A stretch of 64,000 nt of DNA from the NCBI RefSeq assembly GCF_005160265.1, contig NZ_CP039865.1, positions 3,186,828 through 3,250,827 on the forward strand, in the 5' to 3' direction. The stretch comes from Phreatobacter aquaticus. GTDB taxonomy: Bacteria > Pseudomonadota > Alphaproteobacteria > Rhizobiales > Phreatobacteraceae. Positions 43,774 through 53,480 of the stretch are shown here, piece after piece. Every line of letters starts with the position of its first letter. Positions within the stretch are counted from its first letter, which is position 1. The notes below the pieces were generated by a model, which saw only the letters and a program-made list of their open reading frames with translations, ran no database searches and was not told the DNA's origin. A program made the position numbers and the translations under genes.

Positions 43774-45264
43774 CTATTCAAACCGTTCCGGCAGGCGTTC
43801 GTCCTCGGCGAGGTCCGAGAACCGGGTGACATTGGCCTCGAATTGCAGCGTGACTGTGCCGGTCGGGCCGTGGCGCTGCTTGCCGATGATCACTTCGGCC
43901 TTGCCATGCACACGGGCCATCTCATCGCGCCACTTGATGTGCTCTTCCGTGCCGGGCTTCGGCTCGCGGCTCTGCAGGTAATATTCCTCGCGAAACACGA
44001 ACATCACGGCGTCGGCGTCCTGCTCGATCGAACCGGATTCACGAAGATCGGACAGCTGTGGGCGCTTGTCGTCGCGGCTTTCCACCTGACGGGAGAGCTG
44101 GGAGAGCGCCAGGATCGGCACGTTCAGCTCTTTCGCCAACGCCTTGAGGCCCGTAGTGATCTCGGTCAGCTCCTGCACGCGGTTCTGGTTGTTCTTCGAC
44201 GAGCCCGACAGCAGCTGGAGATAGTCGACCACCATGAAGTCGAGCCCGCGTTGGCGCTTCAGCCGCCGTGCACGCGCGGTGAGCTGGGCAATCGAGATGC
44301 CGCCGGTATCGTCGATATAGAACGGGATCTGCTGGATCTCGCGGGCGGCTTCCGTCAGCCGGTAGAATTCCTCCTCCTGGATGTCGCCGCGGCGGATCTT
44401 GTAGGACGAAATCTGCGCCTGCTCGGCCACGATACGGGTCGCGAGCTGGTCGGAGCTCATTTCGAGCGAGAAGAAGCCGACAATGCCGCCATTGACGGTC
44501 TTGTTGGTGCCGTCAGGCTCAAGATCGAACTTGTAGGCCTTGGCGATATTGAAGGCGATGTTGGTGGCGAGCGCGGTCTTGCCCATGGCCGGGCGGCCCG
44601 CGAGGATCACGAGATCGGAGGGCTGCATGCCGCCGAGCGTCTTGTCGAGATCGCGCAGCCCAGTCGAGATGCCGGAGAGCTTGCCGTCGCGCTGATAGGC
44701 TTGGCCCGCCATGTCGATGGCGCGGGTGACGGCATCGGTGAAGCGCTGGAAGCCGCCGTCATATCGCCCGGTCTCGGCGATGGCGAAGAGATTGCGCTCG
44801 GCCTCCTCGATCTGCACCCGGGGTGGCATGTCCACCGGCGCGTCATAGGCGACATTGACCATGCCCTCGCCGATCTGGATCAGGTTGCGCCGGATCGCCA
44901 GGTCATAGATCGAGCGGCCGTAATCCTCGGCATTGATGACAGTGGTCGCCTCCGCCGCCAGCCGCGCCAGATACTGGGCGACCGTCATGCCGCCGATGTC
45001 GAGCGTCGGGTCGAGGAAGGTCTTGAGCGTCACCGGCGTGGCGAGCTTGCCCGAGCGGATCAGCTGCGAGCCGATATCGTAGATCTTTTGGTGCAGGGGG
45101 TCGAAGAAGTGCGGCGGCTCGAGAAAGTCCGAAACCCGGTAGAACGCCTCGTTATTGACCAGGACAGCGCCCAGCAAGGCCTGCTCGGCCTCGATATTGT
45201 GCGGAGCCTGGCGGAACGGCAGGTCGGCGGAGCCGATGGGGCGCAGGGCGGGCAGGGCGGACAT
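43774..45264 (-). CDS. dnaB: Replicative DNA helicase DnaB
   Basis: A 496-residue hexameric helicase that unwinds DNA at the replication fork. The N-terminal domain begins PHNIEAEQALLGAVLVN; the RecA-like C-terminal domain has Walker A GRPAMGKTALA near residue 222, FFSLEMSSDQLATR, and VVDYLQLL (Walker B). No intein is present. Length is normal. It starts the dnaB-alr-radA block; on its other side an outer-membrane protein gene separates it from rplI. Confidence 0.97.
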   Translation of the reverse strand: MSALPALRPIGSADLPFRQAPHNIEAEQALLGAVLVNNEAFYRVSDFLEPPHFFDPLHQKIYDIGSQLIRSGKLATPVTLKTFLDPTLDIGGMTVAQYLARLAAEATTVINAEDYGRSIYDLAIRRNLIQIGEGMVNVAYDAPVDMPPRVQIEEAERNLFAIAETGRYDGGFQRFTDAVTRAIDMAGQAYQRDGKLSGISTGLRDLDKTLGGMQPSDLVILAGRPAMGKTALATNIAFNIAKAYKFDLEPDGTNKTVNGGIVGFFSLEMSSDQLATRIVAEQAQISSYKIRRGDIQEEEFYRLTEAAREIQQIPFYIDDTGGISIAQLTARARRLKRQRGLDFMVVDYLQLLSGSSKNNQNRVQELTEITTGLKALAKELNVPILALSQLSRQVESRDDKRPQLSDLRESGSIEQDADAVMFVFREEYYLQSREPKPGTEEHIKWRDEMARVHGKAEVIIGKQRHGPTGTVTLQFEANVTRFSDLAEDERLPERFE

Positions 45265-45683
45265 GACAGGCTTTCGACCGGACGAATGGGTTCGGGGCGA
45301 TTGGTCTAGCAGGCCGGGGCGGCAATCGGCAGTCGGGGCGCTTCAAAAACAGTCGCCTCCACCCTTGATCATACTCTTGTGCTCGATTCTCACAGCCCAC
45401 GAAAAGACCTGGCGCTGGAGCCCATTGGCCATTGACTCCCGGTCACACCCGTAGTCGCCCCCCAATCCCCAGGAGCCGGGCGATGCCGGATGTCAGGCCG
45501 GGAACACCTGACCAAGCAACGCTGTCCCGGATTGAAGCGTTGCCGATGTAAACGCCGCCAATTCACAGCTGGAAAATGGCGCATTTGGGCATTTCCTTGG
45601 CAACCGAACGTTAACACTAACGTGCGATCCCTTATGTGATCCCGCAAGTGCGGTGAACCATTCGTAAAAGGGGCGCCCCTCCA
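45265..45683. other. Intergenic region between divergent dnaB and an outer-membrane protein gene
   Basis: A stretch of 419 bases with no convincing ORF. Near the right end are a small dyad CGTTA-ACAC-TAACG (45609-45622), a short CCGCAA/TGCGG hairpin and the AAAGGGG ribosome site of the gene at 45684. It must hold promoters for both directions, but I see no strong consensus. Confidence 0.5.
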
Positions 45684-46523
45684 ATGTTCAAGCGTATCGC
45701 ACTTCCCGTGGCCGCCCTGGCGGCCTTCGCATCGTTCAGTAGCGTTCAGGCCGCCGATCTCGGCGGCGCCGTGCTGCGTGGTTCGGAAGTTGTGGCGCCT
45801 GCCTACGCGCCGGACATGTGGTCAGGTGCCTATGTCGGTGGCCAGATCGGCCTGCAGACCATCCACAATTCCGGCTCTCACAGCAACGCCACCAACGGCC
45901 CGCTGGCCGATGGCAATGGCACGCTGCGCTATGACTTCAACTACGATTACGCCAAGACCGGCTTCAGCTACGGCCTGCACGCTGGCTATCAGCGGCTGTT
46001 CAACTCGGTGCTGCTCGGCATCGAAGCCGACATCGAAGGTCCGATGAACGCCTTGTCGTCATCCTGGTACGCGGGCAATCCGGACTTCGGCGCCGGCAAC
46101 TTCTACCAGCAGCGCATCCAGTCGAACTGGCAGACGTCGATCCGCGCGCGCTTCGGCTTCGTGCACCACGCCACGCTGTTCTACATGACCGGCGGCGTCG
46201 CCATCGCCAACTTCAAGTACTGCACCGTCATCGACTCCTGCCAGGGCAACGGAGCCCAGCACGTGGTCAAGTTCAACTCGACCCGCATCGGCTGGACGGT
46301 CGGCGCCGGCTTCGAGCACAAGCTGAGCTACAATTGGTCGGTGCGGATGGAATATCGCTATTCCAACTACGGCTCGCGCAACTGCTTCTCGGCTGACGCC
46401 TGCTCGATCAACGCCAACTCCTCCGACATCGCCAACAAGGTCGAGAGCCACGCTGTGCGCGTCGGCGTCAGCTACCTGTTCGGTGCGCCGCCGGTGGCAG
46501 CTCCGATCATGGCTCGCTACTGA
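45684..46523 (+). CDS. Outer-membrane beta-barrel protein (Omp25/31-like)
   Basis: A 279-residue exported barrel. A signal peptide ends SVQAAD. WSGAYVGGQIGLQ opens the barrel, FSYGLHAGYQRLFN, WQTSIRARFGFV and WSVRMEYRYSNYGS are typical strands, and a variable loop has one Cys pair each in KYCTVIDSCQG and NCFSADACS, likely disulfides. After the last strand (VRVGVSYLFGAPP) it continues to APIMARY and ends in Tyr. It is unlike the barrel at 32987 in length and loops. The gene is inserted between dnaB and rplI, which are usually neighbours. Confidence 0.88.
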   Translation: MFKRIALPVAALAAFASFSSVQAADLGGAVLRGSEVVAPAYAPDMWSGAYVGGQIGLQTIHNSGSHSNATNGPLADGNGTLRYDFNYDYAKTGFSYGLHAGYQRLFNSVLLGIEADIEGPMNALSSSWYAGNPDFGAGNFYQQRIQSNWQTSIRARFGFVHHATLFYMTGGVAIANFKYCTVIDSCQGNGAQHVVKFNSTRIGWTVGAGFEHKLSYNWSVRMEYRYSNYGSRNCFSADACSINANSSDIANKVESHAVRVGVSYLFGAPPVAAPIMARY

Positions 46524-46572
46524 AGCCTCGAAGAGGGGCGCTCGCCGCCCCTCATTCGCTTCGTCCCACATG

Positions 46573-46603
46573 AAAACGCCCGGCCGATTGGCCGGGCGTT
46601 TTT
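46573..46603. terminator. Bidirectional terminator between the outer-membrane protein gene and rplI
   Basis: A 13-bp perfect stem (46573-46585 with 46590-46602) with loop GATT carries A-rich and T-rich ends, so it works in both directions. It lies 49 bases after one stop and 27 beyond the other. Confidence 0.92.
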
Positions 46604-46629
46604 GTTGATCTCTCCAAGGTGACGAGGGC

Positions 46630-47184
46630 TCAGCCCTCGTCGCTCTCGCCGCCGAACTCTTCCGGATTGAACGTCTCGAAGGTCGGTTCCTCGGCGCGCT
46701 GGGTCAGGTCCTCGCCCTGCACCTGGCGCTCGGCCTCGCCGGTCGAGCGGGCGACGTTGACGGTCACCTTGGCTTCGACTTCCGGATGCAGCACGACGGT
46801 CACATGGTGAAGGCCGATGGCCTTGATCGGCGTGGTCAGGTCGACCTGCGAGCGGGCGACCGAGATGCCGGCGGCGGTGATCGCGTCGGCGAGATCGCGG
46901 GCCGAAACCGAACCATAGAGGTGGCCGGTTTCGCCAGCCTGGCGGATCAGCACATAGGACGTGCCGTCGAGGCGCGCGGCAACGGCCTCGGCTTCCGACT
47001 TCAGCTCGAGATTGCGGGCCTCGAGCTGGGCCTTCATCGTCTCGAACTTCTTGCGGTTGGCTTCGGTGGCGCGCAGCGCCTTGCCGCGGGTCAGCAGGAA
47101 GTTACGGGCATAGCCCGCCTTGACGTTGACGACTTCGCCCATGTGGCCAAGCTTGGCGACGCGTTCGAGCAGGATCACTTCCAT
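46630..47184 (-). CDS. rplI: 50S ribosomal protein bL9
   Basis: A 184-residue ribosomal protein that binds 23S rRNA at the base of the L1 stalk. [31 protein letters not shown] is the family N-terminus (quoted in parts: [19 protein letters not shown], then GYARNFLL), and a middle helix leads to the C-terminal domain. The last 35 residues are an acidic extension ending GGESDEG, common in alphaproteobacteria and absent from E. coli. It is the last gene of rpsF-rpsR-DUF2232-rplI. Confidence 0.96.
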   Translation of the reverse strand: MEVILLERVAKLGHMGEVVNVKAGYARNFLLTRGKALRATEANRKKFETMKAQLEARNLELKSEAEAVAARLDGTSYVLIRQAGETGHLYGSVSARDLADAITAAGISVARSQVDLTTPIKAIGLHHVTVVLHPEVEAKVTVNVARSTGEAERQVQGEDLTQRAEEPTFETFNPEEFGGESDEG

Positions 47185-47217
47185 TGGTCTTCTCCTAGAG
47201 TGTGTCTGAAGGTGGTT

Positions 47218-48156
47218 CTAAAGGCTTGGCGGCGGCGCGCTGCGCCGCGACCGAAGGTCGAAAAGGGTGTCGGCAAGGCCGGCCATGGCGACGAAGATCA
47301 TCGGCCAGCCGATCACGAAGGTCAGCGCATAAAGGAGGCCGAGCGCGAAGCCGCGCATGCCCCAGCCGCGCGTCATGTCGTGGGCGAGCGCAAATCCAGC
47401 CAGTGCGAAGATGGCGAGCCCGACCGACAGCACGATCACCCCGACATGTCCGGGCATTCCCGACAGGAACGAGAGGAGCGAGCCGAACAGCATCGCGCCG
47501 GCGGCGGCCTTCGGAAGGCGAAGGCTCGCCAGATCCGGCCAGGGGCGGGGCAGGCGGCCTGAGGCACGCACGATCTTGGCGGCGACATAGAGATTGAGGG
47601 TCGTGACAAAGGTCCAGATGATCGCCGCCGCGATCGGCAGGGCGACGGCCATGAAGGCGCCGAGCATCCTCTGCCCGTCGCTGGCCGGCAGCGCCATTGC
47701 CGCGAGCGCGCGATCGACCGACTGGCGCAGCGACGCCTGGTAGGCGTCGAAATCGAACCCGAACAGAACGACGATACCGAAAAGCGTCAGCAGCACCGCG
47801 CCGAGCCCGATGACGCTGAGGATCGTGCCGGGCTCGGACCAGCGGTATGGCTGGTCATCGTCGGACCGGGCCGGCAGCGTCGCCACCGTCAGGTAGGACA
47901 GGATCCAGGCGGGCAAGCCGACCGACAGGAAGAAGAAGACGCCAAGCTGCGAGCGCATCGCGATCGACAGCGCCAATGCGCCGATCGTGCCGGCGAAGGC
48001 GCCCGCATAATGGCCCCAGCCGAGGCCGGCGATCAGGACGGGGAGGGCGGCGAAATAGAACAGGACGAGCGCGATCGCACTCCCCGACGCAAGCGTCGCG
48101 AAGAGGAGGGCGGACGCCAGTCCGGCGCCGAAGGCGATGGCGAGGGTCGGTCCCAT
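47218..48156 (-). CDS. DUF2232 family membrane protein
   Basis: A 312-residue polytopic protein with about eight membrane segments and a cytoplasmic end RSRRSAPPPSL. It lies between rpsR and rplI, the standard place for DUF2232/YybS-like proteins in alphaproteobacteria. The function is unknown. The constant link to ribosomal genes across species is established for the family, but no mechanism is known. Spacing is 150 bases to rpsR and 33 to rplI. Confidence 0.85.
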   Translation of the reverse strand: MGPTLAIAFGAGLASALLFATLASGSAIALVLFYFAALPVLIAGLGWGHYAGAFAGTIGALALSIAMRSQLGVFFFLSVGLPAWILSYLTVATLPARSDDDQPYRWSEPGTILSVIGLGAVLLTLFGIVVLFGFDFDAYQASLRQSVDRALAAMALPASDGQRMLGAFMAVALPIAAAIIWTFVTTLNLYVAAKIVRASGRLPRPWPDLASLRLPKAAAGAMLFGSLLSFLSGMPGHVGVIVLSVGLAIFALAGFALAHDMTRGWGMRGFALGLLYALTFVIGWPMIFVAMAGLADTLFDLRSRRSAPPPSL

Positions 48157-48306
48157 CGTCAGCTGTCCCGCTCGTGTCAGAGGGTTAGGGGCTCATTCCC
48201 CAGCTTCAGCCGCGGCGGGTCATCCCGGCACGGCCGACGATCAAAAGGCACTGCACGTCGAAGATGCGATGGGCGGAACCGGCTGGCGGCTCCGCCCGTC
48301 GTCAGA

Positions 48307-48558
48307 TCACTTGATCACGTAGGGCAGCAGGCCGAGGAAGCGGGCGCGCTTGATCGCCTGGGCGAGCTCGCGCTGCTTCTTGGCGGAGACCGCCGTGATG
48401 CGCGACGGCACGATCTTGCCGCGCTCGGAAATGTAACGCTGCAGCAGGCGCACGTCCTTGTAGTCGATCTTCGGCGCATTCGGGCCGGAGAACGGGCAGG
48501 TCTTGCGACGGCGGAAGAAGGGGCGACGGGCGCCACCGGAAGCGGATGCGGCAGTCAT
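48307..48558 (-). CDS. rpsR: 30S ribosomal protein bS18
   Basis: An 83-residue protein that binds 16S rRNA beside bS6. [15 protein letters not shown] and [28 protein letters not shown] are diagnostic (the second given here as [12 protein letters not shown] and [12 protein letters not shown]). GGAGGA six bases before the ATG at 48558 fixes the start; an in-frame GTG two codons earlier is not used. It begins two bases after the rpsF stop. Confidence 0.96.
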   Translation of the reverse strand: MTAASASGGARRPFFRRRKTCPFSGPNAPKIDYKDVRLLQRYISERGKIVPSRITAVSAKKQRELAQAIKRARFLGLLPYVIK

Positions 48559-48560
48559 GG

Positions 48561-49061
48561 TCACTCCTCCGTCGCGATAGCGTCGACAACCGGCTCGACA
48601 TCGGCGCCGTCACGGTCACGGAACCGGCGCGGAGCGCCGCCACCACCACCGCCACCACCGAAGCCGCGGTCACGGCCACCGCCGCCACCGAAGCCGCGGT
48701 CACGATCGCCGAAGCCGCGCTCGCCGCGATCATCACGGTCGCGCTTCTGCAGCATGGCCGACGGGGCTTCCTCGAGCTCTTCGACGCGAACGGTCATGAA
48801 GCGCAGGATGTCTTCGTTGATCGACATCTGGCGTTCCATCTCCAGCACGGCGGCCGAGGGAGCGTCGATGTTCATCAGCGTGTAATGAGCCTTGCGGTTC
48901 TTGCGGACGCGGAAGGCAATGGACTTCAGACCCCAGGGCTCGACCTTGGGAACCGAGCCGCCATTGGCCTCGATCACTTCCTTGTACTGCGTGGCAAGCG
49001 CTTCCGCCTGCTGGGCAGTGACGTCCTGGCGCGCCAGGAACACATGTTCATAGAGAGGCAT
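48561..49061 (-). CDS. rpsF: 30S ribosomal protein bS6 with Gly/Arg/Asp-rich tail
   Basis: A 166-residue protein. The first 100 residues are the bS6 fold ([20 protein letters not shown], then [14 protein letters not shown]). The last 60 residues are low complexity: [18 protein letters not shown], then GGGGG runs and PRRFRDRDG, ending in an acidic AIATEE. E. coli bS6 instead has a short tail modified by RimK with glutamates. A terminal Glu pair is present here too. It heads the operon with rpsR. Confidence 0.95.
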   Translation of the reverse strand: MPLYEHVFLARQDVTAQQAEALATQYKEVIEANGGSVPKVEPWGLKSIAFRVRKNRKAHYTLMNIDAPSAAVLEMERQMSINEDILRFMTVRVEELEEAPSAMLQKRDRDDRGERGFGDRDRGFGGGGGRDRGFGGGGGGGGAPRRFRDRDGADVEPVVDAIATEE

Positions 49062-49258
49062 TCGGCCTGTCTCCGGTTCGAGTACCGCTTCTCGTCGGCG
49101 CGAAGCCCCTCAAGCCCTGGACAGGCCCGACAGTATTCTCGAAGGCGGAGACACCGGACGACGGCACCATAACAATGCCTGCAAGGCGGACCTTGCCGTC
49201 CGTTCAGCCACCAGCCGACCGAAGCGAAGCGCGGCTTATACGCGAAAATGCCGGGGTT

Positions 49259-50221
49259 TCAAGGGGTGACGCTGCCTTTGCCGGCAGCCGCGGCCTTGAA
49301 GGCCCGGGCGGTTGCGGCGGCTCCCACCTCGAACGGCGTGACATCCGACCAGAACCGCGCTTTGAACTTGGCCGCATCGACATGATAGGGCCGGTCCCAC
49401 TGGAAGCGCATCTCGACCATTCCGCGCAGAAGCGGCACGAAAAGGCCGATCGCGGGCAGCAGCCACAAGGGCAGGGCGCTGATCTTCGGGGTCATGCCGA
49501 TGGCGCGTGCCCCGATCTCCAGGATCTGGCGCGGTGTCAGCGTCGGCGCCGACGGCATGTGCCACACCTGTCCGAAGGCATCGTCGGTGGCGTCCAGCAG
49601 GCTGACGATGGCGCGGCCGACATCCGGCACATAGGCAAAATCGTGCGGCATGTCCGGCGGCGCGATGAGAAAGGCACGCTTGCCCCGCGCGATCGCACCG
49701 AAGCCGACATCGCCGATATGGGACAGGCCGACGCCCGGCCCATAGAAGTCGGGCGCCCGCAATGCGGCCACGCGCACCCGACCCGCGGTGGCAGCCGCCA
49801 TCCATTGCCGCGTGATCTCTGCCCGCACCGCCGGCTTGGCGCCGAAGCTGGTGAGCGGCGTGTCCTCGCGCAGCGGCGTATCCTGCGGCCCGTACATGTA
49901 GAGATTGTCGAGGAAGACCATGCGGGCTCCCGCCACCTCGCAGGCTGCCAGCAGGTTTGACATGGCCAGCGGCCATGACTGGCGCCAGACCTCTCCATCA
50001 TAGGCGAAGCCGATCGTCACCACGACCTGATCGGCGCCGGCCACGATGCGCATCACCTGTCCGGCCTGCAGCACGTCGCAGGCCACGAAATCGACGCCGT
50101 CAGGCAGTTCGGCCGGTCGGCTGCGCTGGGCGACGCGGACCTGCCGTCCCTGTGCGTGCAACCGCTCGACGGCGGCCTTACCAACCGGCCCATAACCAAA
50201 CACCACGATCTGTTCGCTCAT
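49259..50221 (-). CDS. NAD-dependent epimerase/dehydratase family protein
   Basis: A 320-residue extended-SDR protein. IVVFGYGPVGKAAVERL is the Rossmann loop, FLDNLYMYGPQ holds the Tyr region and FAYVPDVGRAI is a family block. Substrate unknown; similar proteins act on nucleotide sugars or serve as general reductases. GGAGGACGAC before the ATG at 50221 fixes the start. It is divergent from a LysR regulator 78 bases away, which probably controls it. Confidence 0.85.
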   Translation of the reverse strand: MSEQIVVFGYGPVGKAAVERLHAQGRQVRVAQRSRPAELPDGVDFVACDVLQAGQVMRIVAGADQVVVTIGFAYDGEVWRQSWPLAMSNLLAACEVAGARMVFLDNLYMYGPQDTPLREDTPLTSFGAKPAVRAEITRQWMAAATAGRVRVAALRAPDFYGPGVGLSHIGDVGFGAIARGKRAFLIAPPDMPHDFAYVPDVGRAIVSLLDATDDAFGQVWHMPSAPTLTPRQILEIGARAIGMTPKISALPLWLLPAIGLFVPLLRGMVEMRFQWDRPYHVDAAKFKARFWSDVTPFEVGAAATARAFKAAAAGKGSVTP

Positions 50222-50299
50222 GTCGTCCTCCAAACTTGCGATGGATGACCTGTAAGGCGAGGCTGGTCATGACGAAAATGCATTGTTATCATCGTCACC

Positions 50300-51235
50300 A
50301 TGCGTGAAGTGAATTTAGCCGGTGTCGACCTCAATCTCCTGCCGCCGCTGGAGGCCTTGCTGCGGCTGCGCAATGTCACCCATGCCGCAGCCGAGGTTGG
50401 CCTGAGCCAGCCGGCCATGAGCCGCGCGCTGGCGCGGCTTCGCCATCTGCTCGACGATCCGTTGCTGGTGCGCACCGGCGCCGGCTTCGTTCTGACGCCA
50501 CGATCCCAGCAATTGCGGCCGGCCCTGGCAGCGGCTCTTGGCGACGTGCGGGGCCTGTTCCGGCAGCCCGACTTCGATCCGGCCGGTGAGCGGCGGATGT
50601 TTCGCATCGCCTGTTCCGATTCCCAGGCGATCCTGATCCTGCCGGCGCTTATGGCGCGGCTCGCCCGTGAGGCGCCCGGCATCGACCTGCGGCAGGTGTC
50701 CTATTCGACCGATATGGTCCAGCGTATGGAAGCTGGCACCCTCGACCTCGCCTTCGCTCTGTCGACGACACCCTTGCCGCCCGGCGCTCGCAGCGAGGTG
50801 GTTGCTCATGACCGGCTGGCGCTGATCATGCGGCGCGGCCACCCGTTGGCCGAAAGGCCTCTGACAATTGCTGATTATGCGGCGGCGGACCATGCCAGCA
50901 TTGCGATTCTCGGCGATGGCCAGTCGGAGCTCGATGCGACCCTGGCCGCGTCGGGTGTCAGCCGGCGGATCGCGATGGTGACGCCGCACTTCGCGGCCGC
51001 GCTGGCGACAGTGGCGGCGACCGATCTGGTGACGACGCTGTCCCACGCCTTCGCGTCCCGCATGGCCGATGCCTTCGGCCTCGTCCTGCGCGAGCCGCCG
51101 CTGCCGGAAACGGCCATGACGGTAACGATCGTCTGGTCGCATCTGCGCTCGGGCGATCGCCTGTTGACCTGGCTACGCAGCCTGATCCGGGATGTGTCGG
51201 CGGAGGTGCATTCTGAGGGCGGAGCGGGCGCGTGA
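50300..51235 (+). CDS. LysR family transcriptional regulator
   Basis: A 311-residue regulator with a winged helix at residues 8-66 (LNLLPPLEALLRLRNVTHAA, AAEVGLSQPAMSRALARLR) and an effector-binding domain from about residue 95. The HTH variant LLVRTGAGFVLTPRSQ is typical of the NodD-like subgroup. It is divergent from the epimerase-like gene at 49259, the classic layout for a LysR target. The effector is unknown. Confidence 0.92.
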   Translation: MREVNLAGVDLNLLPPLEALLRLRNVTHAAAEVGLSQPAMSRALARLRHLLDDPLLVRTGAGFVLTPRSQQLRPALAAALGDVRGLFRQPDFDPAGERRMFRIACSDSQAILILPALMARLAREAPGIDLRQVSYSTDMVQRMEAGTLDLAFALSTTPLPPGARSEVVAHDRLALIMRRGHPLAERPLTIADYAAADHASIAILGDGQSELDATLAASGVSRRIAMVTPHFAAALATVAATDLVTTLSHAFASRMADAFGLVLREPPLPETAMTVTIVWSHLRSGDRLLTWLRSLIRDVSAEVHSEGGAGA

Positions 51236-51340
51236 GCTAACATCGAGTTTGCGGCTCAGCGCCGTCTTGCGCTTGACTCTTGGGGCGCATCCCTCCAATC
51301 CCCCGCAACTCTTGAGATCGAGACGTTTGCGGGGAACGCC

Positions 51341-52288
51341 ATGTCAATCGCACTCACCTTTCCCGGCCAGGGGTCCCAGGCTGTCGGCATGGGCAAGGCC
51401 TTGGCCGAAGCCTTCCCGCAGGCCCGCGCCGTATTCGACGAGGTCGATGCGGCGCTCTCGGAAAAGCTGTCCGCGATCATGTGGGACGGACCGATCGAGA
51501 CACTGACGCTCACCGAGAACGCCCAGCCGGCCCTGATGGCGGTCTCCCTCGCGGTAGTGCGCGTGCTGGAAGCCGAGGCGGGCTTCGATATCGGCCGTGA
51601 CGCGGCTTTCGTCGCGGGCCACTCGCTCGGCGAATATTCGGCTCTCGCAGCCGCCGGCACTTTCTCCATTTCAGATGCTGCCCGGCTTCTGCGCATTCGC
51701 GGCAAGGCCATGCAGGCGGCAACGCCGGTCGGCACCGGCGCCATGGCGGCGCTTCTTGGCCTCGACTACGAGGCGGCAGTGGCGGTCGCGGCCGAGGCGG
51801 CCCAGGGCGAGGTCTGCCAGGCCGCCAATGACAATGGTGGCGGCCAGGTGGTGGTCTCCGGCCACAAGGCTGCGGTCGAGCGCGCCTGCGAGATCGCCAA
51901 GGCAAAGGGCGCCAAGCGCGCGATCCTGCTGCCGGTCTCCGCGCCGTTCCATTGTGCCCTGATGCAGCCGGCCGCTGACGCCATGGCCGAGGCGCTCGCC
52001 AAGGTCACGGTCAGGGCACCCGTCGTGCCCGTGGTCGCCAATGTCCTGGCGGCCCCGATCTCCGCGCCGGACGACATCGTCAAGAGCCTGGTCGCCCAGG
52101 TGACGGGCACCGTGCGCTGGCGCGAATGCGTCGCTGCCATGGCCGGCCTCGGCGTCACGACATTCTATGAAGTCGGCGCCGGCAAGGTATTGTCCGGCCT
52201 CGTCAAGCGCATCGCCGATGGCGCCGCCGGCATCGCCATCGGAACGCCCGAGGATGTCGCCGCGTTCAAGACCGCGCGCCAGGGCTGA
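51341..52288 (+). CDS. fabD: Malonyl-CoA-acyl carrier protein transacylase
   Basis: A 315-residue enzyme that loads malonyl groups onto ACP for fatty acid synthesis. Nucleophile S95 lies in VAGHSLGEYSA, GQGSQ near the N-terminus forms the oxyanion region, and the catalytic His is in PVSAPFHCALM. It opens the fabD-fabG-acpP-fabF set. The start follows GGGGAAC and is the family start. Confidence 0.96.
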   Translation: MSIALTFPGQGSQAVGMGKALAEAFPQARAVFDEVDAALSEKLSAIMWDGPIETLTLTENAQPALMAVSLAVVRVLEAEAGFDIGRDAAFVAGHSLGEYSALAAAGTFSISDAARLLRIRGKAMQAATPVGTGAMAALLGLDYEAAVAVAAEAAQGEVCQAANDNGGGQVVVSGHKAAVERACEIAKAKGAKRAILLPVSAPFHCALMQPAADAMAEALAKVTVRAPVVPVVANVLAAPISAPDDIVKSLVAQVTGTVRWRECVAAMAGLGVTTFYEVGAGKVLSGLVKRIADGAAGIAIGTPEDVAAFKTARQG

Positions 52289-52303
52289 GAAAAGGACGTC
52301 GTC

Positions 52304-53041
52304 ATGTTCGATCTGACTGGGAAGACCGCGCTTGTCACCGGAGCCACCGGCGGCATTGGTGGCGCCATCGCCAAGGCGCTGCATGGTCAGGGCGCGACCG
52401 TCGCGCTCTCCGGCACGCGCCGCGAGAAGCTCGAGGAACTGGCAGCCGAACTTGGCTCGCGCGCCCATGTCCTGCCGACCAACCTGACCTCCCTTGAGGA
52501 GGTCGAGGCGCTGGTTCCCGCAGCCGAAAAGGCCATGGGCGGGCTCGATATCCTGGTCAACAATGCCGGCATCACCCGCGACAACCTGTTCATCCGCATG
52601 AAGGATGAGGAATGGGACCAGGTGATCGCGGTCAATCTGACCGCCAATTTTCGCCTGACCCGCGCCGCGTCCAAGCTGATGATGCGCAAGCGCTGGGGCC
52701 GTATCGTCCAGATCACGTCGATCGTTGGCGTCACCGGCAATCCCGGCCAGGGCAATTACGCCGCCGCCAAGGCAGGCCTCATCGGCATGTCGAAATCGCT
52801 CGCCGCCGAGATCGCCTCGCGCAACGTGACGGTCAACTGCCTGGCCCCCGGCTTCATCGAAACGCCGATGACCGATGTGCTGAACGACAAGCAGAAGGAA
52901 ACGATCCTGACGCGCGTTCCGGCCGGCCGGCTCGGCAAGGCAGATGAAATTGCGGCTGCAACCATCTATCTTGTGTCGGAGGAAGCAGCCTATGTTACGG
53001 GTCAAACCCTCCATGTAAATGGTGGCATGGCCATGATTTAA
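52304..53041 (+). CDS. fabG: 3-oxoacyl-ACP reductase
   Basis: A 245-residue NADPH-dependent SDR that reduces 3-oxoacyl-ACP. TGATGGIGGAIAKALH binds cofactor, NNAGITRDNLFIRMK is the FabG-type block, the active site is Ser in ITSIVGVTG with YAAAK, and LAPGFIETPMT follows. It starts 15 bases after fabD and ends with HVNGGMAMI, all standard for FabG. Confidence 0.96.
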   Translation: MFDLTGKTALVTGATGGIGGAIAKALHGQGATVALSGTRREKLEELAAELGSRAHVLPTNLTSLEEVEALVPAAEKAMGGLDILVNNAGITRDNLFIRMKDEEWDQVIAVNLTANFRLTRAASKLMMRKRWGRIVQITSIVGVTGNPGQGNYAAAKAGLIGMSKSLAAEIASRNVTVNCLAPGFIETPMTDVLNDKQKETILTRVPAGRLGKADEIAAATIYLVSEEAAYVTGQTLHVNGGMAMI

Positions 53042-53240
53042 CAGGCTTTTTTGCACAATCCCAGGCGCGCTAGTCAAAGCTTGGGGCCTGTGCTAGAGAG
53101 CCTTTCGGTTCGGGCGAGGGGCTTCCCGGAGCGATCCAGATTTCACGGCGAAGCGGTTCGCCACCCCCTAGACTTTGAAATGCCGACACCGCGTCCGTCG
53201 AGGGCGGTGCCCAATCGTCGGATGGAACGAGGATAAACTA

Positions 53241-53480
53241 ATGAGCGATATCGCTGACCGCGTGAAGAAGATCGTCGTTGAGCAGCTTGGCGTCGACGCC
53301 GAGAAGGTGGTTACGGCCGCGAGCTTCATCGATGATCTCGGGGCCGACAGCCTCGACACGGTGGAACTTGTCATGGCCTTCGAGGAAGAGTTCGGCGTGG
53401 AAATCCCGGACGATGCCGCCGAGACCATCCTGACGGTGGGCGACGCCGTGAAGTTCCTCGAGAAGGCCGCCAGCGCCTGA
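53241..53480 (+). CDS. acpP: Acyl carrier protein
   Basis: A 79-residue acidic carrier. S37 in [13 protein letters not shown] is the 4'-phosphopantetheine site. The ATG at 53241 follows ACGAGGATAAACTA; 22 codons of open frame upstream are not part of ACP. A 199-base gap before it, longer than other gaps in the operon, probably contains an extra promoter for this highly expressed gene, although I cannot assign its boxes with confidence. Confidence 0.97.
   Translation: MSDIADRVKKIVVEQLGVDAEKVVTAASFIDDLGADSLDTVELVMAFEEEFGVEIPDDAAETILTVGDAVKFLEKAASA

Noticed and set aside
43705-45309. Plus-strand open frame of 534 codons across dnaB
   Set aside because: Antisense to dnaB; no motif and no start signal.
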